Shown here piece after piece: positions 62,305 through 64,000 of a stretch of DNA of 64,000 nt. Location: assembly GCA_902778115.1 (NCBI GenBank), contig CACYWG010000003.1, positions 105,246 through 169,245 on the forward strand, in the 5' to 3' direction. The notes beneath the pieces are model-generated. The model did not search any database and was not told where the DNA came from. It worked only from the letters and a program-made list of their open reading frames with translations. Numbering within the stretch: position 1 is the first letter of the stretch; the number at the start of each line of letters is the position of its first letter. The position numbers and the translations under genes are program-made. The stretch comes from Oscillospiraceae bacterium (GTDB lineage Bacteria > Bacillota > Clostridia > Oscillospirales > Oscillospiraceae).

Positions 62305-62412
62305 CCAAGTCTATCACGAAAAAACACCTCCGCCCGTCTGCCAGGTGTTCATAAGACAGCTTTGAAAGAAAACCTGATTTGGGCCTTTAGTTGAAAGATT
62401 GGGACAAAAAAT

Positions 62413-62454
62413 CGGATGAGAATGCATGACTGTGTGCATTCTCATCCGGTTTTT
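62413..62454 (+). terminator. Terminator after the PMT gene
   Basis: CGGATGAGAATGCA pairs perfectly with TGCATTCTCATCCG, followed by TTTTT. The 62305-62412 stretch has a small AACACCT/AGGTGTT hairpin and no gene. Confidence 0.93.
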
Positions 62455-62463
62455 CTGCGTTAA

Positions 62464-62760
62464 ATTATCGAGCAGATTGACCAGATCATGGTCCGCCGCA
62501 GGAAGATCGAGCGGTTCATCGAGAGCGTGAAGGACCTGCCGGGCGTCCTCACAAGCTGCGCATCCATTCGCTTCCCTCACAGGTTCGGAAAGCTCAGTCG
62601 CTCCGCTGCTCGTCCTTCTCCCATCAAAACAGGTTTTGATGGGAACCCTGAGATCGAGTTTGATGAGAGCCTGTGGGCCGGGCTGGTGGACAGTATGACG
62701 GTGCACAGCAAGGACCGGATCGTGTTCCGGCTGACCTGCGGGATGGAGATTGAGGCATAA
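62464..62760 (+). pseudogene. C-terminal remnant of a serine recombinase with an in-frame repeat insertion
   Basis: The open frame from 62464 reads IIEQIDQIMVRRRKIERFIE, then VKDLPGVLT, then after 34 foreign residues EFDESLWAGLVDSMTVHSKD and RIVFRLTCGMEIEA. The two outer parts are the usual end of a large serine site-specific recombinase (helix, then EFDExLW...VDxVTV.......FKDGTEI). There is no catalytic domain; only the last 65 or so residues are left. The middle 102 nt (62554-62655) is a copy of the dispersed repeat. An in-frame ATG at 62488 exists, but no good ribosome site, so a product is doubtful. It marks an old mobile element. Confidence 0.7.
62554..62655 (+). repeat. Dispersed repeat copy with variable hairpin inside the recombinase remnant
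   Basis: It starts with AGCTGCGCATCC and TCGCTTCC, then GAAAGCTCAGTCGCTCCGCT and GCTCGTCC, and ends with a perfect 11-bp hairpin (CCCATCAAAAC, 62620-62630, with 62633-62643). The first 65 nt match the complement of 59439-59510, but the hairpin sequence differs. Exact ends are uncertain by a few bases. Confidence 0.65.
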
Positions 62761-62774
62761 AACCGTTGCGGGAG

Positions 62775-62806
62775 AAGCGTCTCACCCCTGTAGTGAGGCG
62801 CTTTTC
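62775..62806 (+). terminator. Hairpin after the recombinase remnant
   Basis: AAGCGTCTCAC pairs with GTGAGGCGCTT (one G-U pair), then TTTTC. It is probably the old terminator of the recombinase. Confidence 0.7.
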
Positions 62807-62906
62807 TCATCTGAAGCAAAACAAAGTATCTTTCGCAAGCAGAAGATTTATGGTATATTACACCTCGACAACTCGGAAGTTGTATGCTTAAAACACTAAT
62901 ACTCAC

Positions 62907-62959
62907 TTCGTGTCCTGTACATTATTGCCTTCAGACATAATAATACAGGTAAACACGAA
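62907..62959 (+). promoter_or_regulatory. Imperfect 53-nt palindrome before the XRE gene
   Basis: TTCGTGT and CCTGTA (62907-62919) pair with TACAGG and ACACGAA (62944-62959, with a 3-nt bulge), with an inner ATTAT/ATAAT. It ends at the ribosome site (GGAGG, 62961-62965). It may be an mRNA hairpin that hides this site, or an operator. Another IR, ACAACT/AGTTGT, lies at about 62868-62883. Confidence 0.5.
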
Positions 62960-62977
62960 AGGAGGTTCTTGTCTTGT

Positions 62978-63997
62978 ATGAATCTGGAAAAAATAGGCTC
63001 TTTCATCAAAGATATTCGCAAAGAGAAGGGATTAACACAGGAACAGCTCGCTGAAAAACTCGGTGTAAGCCAGAAATCAGTTTCTCGTTGGGAAACAGGC
63101 AAGACCATGCCGGATTATTCACTGCTTCCTGTCATCTGTGAAGTTTTGGAAATCAATGTAGCGGAATTACTTGGCGCGGAACGAATTTCTGGAGATAGTG
63201 TCCCTAAAAAACAAGTTACTGCTATGGCTCAGAATATGATTTTGCTTGTAAACAACAAGAGCCATGTTCGTAAAATAGTTGGGGCAATTTTGTCAGCAGT
63301 CATTATGCTGGTGGGTGTTGTTGGTTTGTATAACTATGAATATAGTGTCTCTGTCGATTCCACCGCTGATCTTGAAAAAGCTATCAATGAATACCATTTC
63401 GCGGATGAAGTTAATGCAGATGTTTTAGAAAGGCAGGCAATCAACAATCGGCTGTATGTTCTGTATGAAGAAAACGAGTATCCGGGTGCATGTGGATTGG
63501 CGTGCCTTGAAAAAGGTATCTTCGGTAATTATAGAATGATAAGTTGTGAAGATTCTGGTTGCAGATGGATCAATGGGACCAAGATAACAGAGGGAAAGAC
63601 GGACTATTGTGTAACATTCTGTGCGAGTGATTTGCCCATTGATGCATACGGAATCTGCGGGGTAAAAGAAGTCCCCGGAAGCAACCAGACGGTAGACGAT
63701 TCCGAATTAATTTACAAATTGAAATATACCGGCTCACCGTTCTTAACTTTTACCAAAATTGAAAATGGCGTTACAATCGATACCTATCATTTTAAGTATT
63801 TCCAGAACGGAGTCGAAATACAGGACAATGAGCTTGAGGGTATTCTTGGCACTTATTATGTTGAGGGTGCGCCTAATTCTGGAACTGGTACTGCTGAACT
63901 GGGACTATTTTATGTTTTCGAGGCAATTATCATTTTGTTGGGGATAATGTTTATTCGCTACTTTTTGACTGATGAAAATAAGAAGCGGACAGAGTAA
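62978..63997 (+). CDS. Membrane-anchored XRE-family regulator
   Basis: About 339 residues. An N-terminal Cro/CI helix-turn-helix (about 5-60: IRKEKGLTQEQLAEKLGVSQ, then KSVSRWETGKTMPD) is followed by a linker and a membrane helix (about 98-120). An outer domain of about 190 residues comes next, and then a second helix near the end (about 308-328). The outer part (VDSTADLEKAINEYHF to SPFLTFTKIENG) is unknown to me and may sense a signal outside. The gene is markedly A/T-rich against the window, next to a dead recombinase, so it was probably acquired. Start choice is uncertain: ATG at 62978 is 12 nt after GGAGG, and a TTG at 62969 is only 3 nt after it. Confidence 0.8.
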   Translation: MNLEKIGSFIKDIRKEKGLTQEQLAEKLGVSQKSVSRWETGKTMPDYSLLPVICEVLEINVAELLGAERISGDSVPKKQVTAMAQNMILLVNNKSHVRKIVGAILSAVIMLVGVVGLYNYEYSVSVDSTADLEKAINEYHFADEVNADVLERQAINNRLYVLYEENEYPGACGLACLEKGIFGNYRMISCEDSGCRWINGTKITEGKTDYCVTFCASDLPIDAYGICGVKEVPGSNQTVDDSELIYKLKYTGSPFLTFTKIENGVTIDTYHFKYFQNGVEIQDNELEGILGTYYVEGAPNSGTGTAELGLFYVFEAIIILLGIMFIRYFLTDENKKRTE

Positions 63998-64000
63998 CAA

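Overview
The window reads as the chromosome of a GC-rich, spore-forming Gram-positive anaerobe of the class Clostridia, most likely the Oscillospirales/Oscillospiraceae. The evidence is: Gram-positive style lipoproteins with APAE-rich linkers, strong GGAGG ribosome sites, SpoVAD/SpoVAE and CotF-type sporulation genes, RNase Y, a bifunctional Rel, an LCP ligase and MITE-like repeats with CCTCATC ends. The family assignment is inference from protein types and composition; no rRNA or tRNA gene is visible.

Layout. (1) 1-4000: a Wzz-like chain-length protein converges with a membrane nucleotide-sugar 4,6-dehydratase on a shared terminator. (2) 4000-9800: a housekeeping operon recJ, rel, dtd, MBL hydrolase and a DUF3899 membrane protein. 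(3) 9800-16450: a complete leftward oligopeptide ABC operon, oppA-B-C-D-F. (4) 16840-17280: two small spore-coat type genes. (5) 17500-34906: a surface-glycan island. It holds a sugar aminotransferase, a small initiating sugar transferase, three glycosyltransferases, Wzy, Wzx, LicD and an ornithine-cyclodeaminase-like enzyme. These are followed by two transporter plus LicC-type nucleotidyltransferase modules. (6) 35000-41900: small membrane protein, membrane-bound spermidine-synthase-like protein, a REP-associated (RAYT-like) transposase, a small XRE regulator, a zinc-ribbon/SHOCT protein, spoVAE-spoVAD, and rny with a structured leader. (7) 41950-46230: LCP ligase, MazF-type RNase, a hypothetical protein, pyrimidine-nucleoside phosphorylase and a low-GC GNAT acetyltransferase. 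(8) 46350-55610: a MITE-like repeat and a second leftward opp operon whose subunits carry very large insertions. (9) 55980-64000: SDR oxidoreductase, PlsC, GlpK, HAD phosphatase, PMT glycosyltransferase, a decayed serine-recombinase tail and a low-GC membrane-anchored XRE regulator.

How the parts may work together. The dehydratase (1730-3778), aminotransferase (17498-18814) and PglC-size sugar transferase (18831-19526) resemble a route to a 4-amino-sugar primed on undecaprenyl phosphate. The three glycosyltransferases would extend it, Wzx flip it, Wzy polymerise it, the Wzz-like protein set its length, and the LCP protein attach it to the wall. LicD would add a phospho-amine or phosphonate group from a CDP-activated donor.

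The strongest candidate for something new is the donor supply. One wHTH-LicC nucleotidyltransferase sits next to an APC permease. A second copy is fused in frame to the C-terminus of a two-module ABC permease (32336-34906), whose ATPase and binding protein are encoded just upstream. No kinase is present, so the ABC module may import an already phosphorylated or phosphonate compound, such as 2-aminoethylphosphonate or phosphocholine, and activate it with CTP at the membrane.

The window also holds unusual repeats: 7-bp tandem repeats placed at stop codons of five genes, a dispersed element with a conserved arm and a variable hairpin (one copy sits in frame inside a recombinase remnant), and a transposase gene that carries a perfect 30-bp inverted repeat in its own coding sequence.
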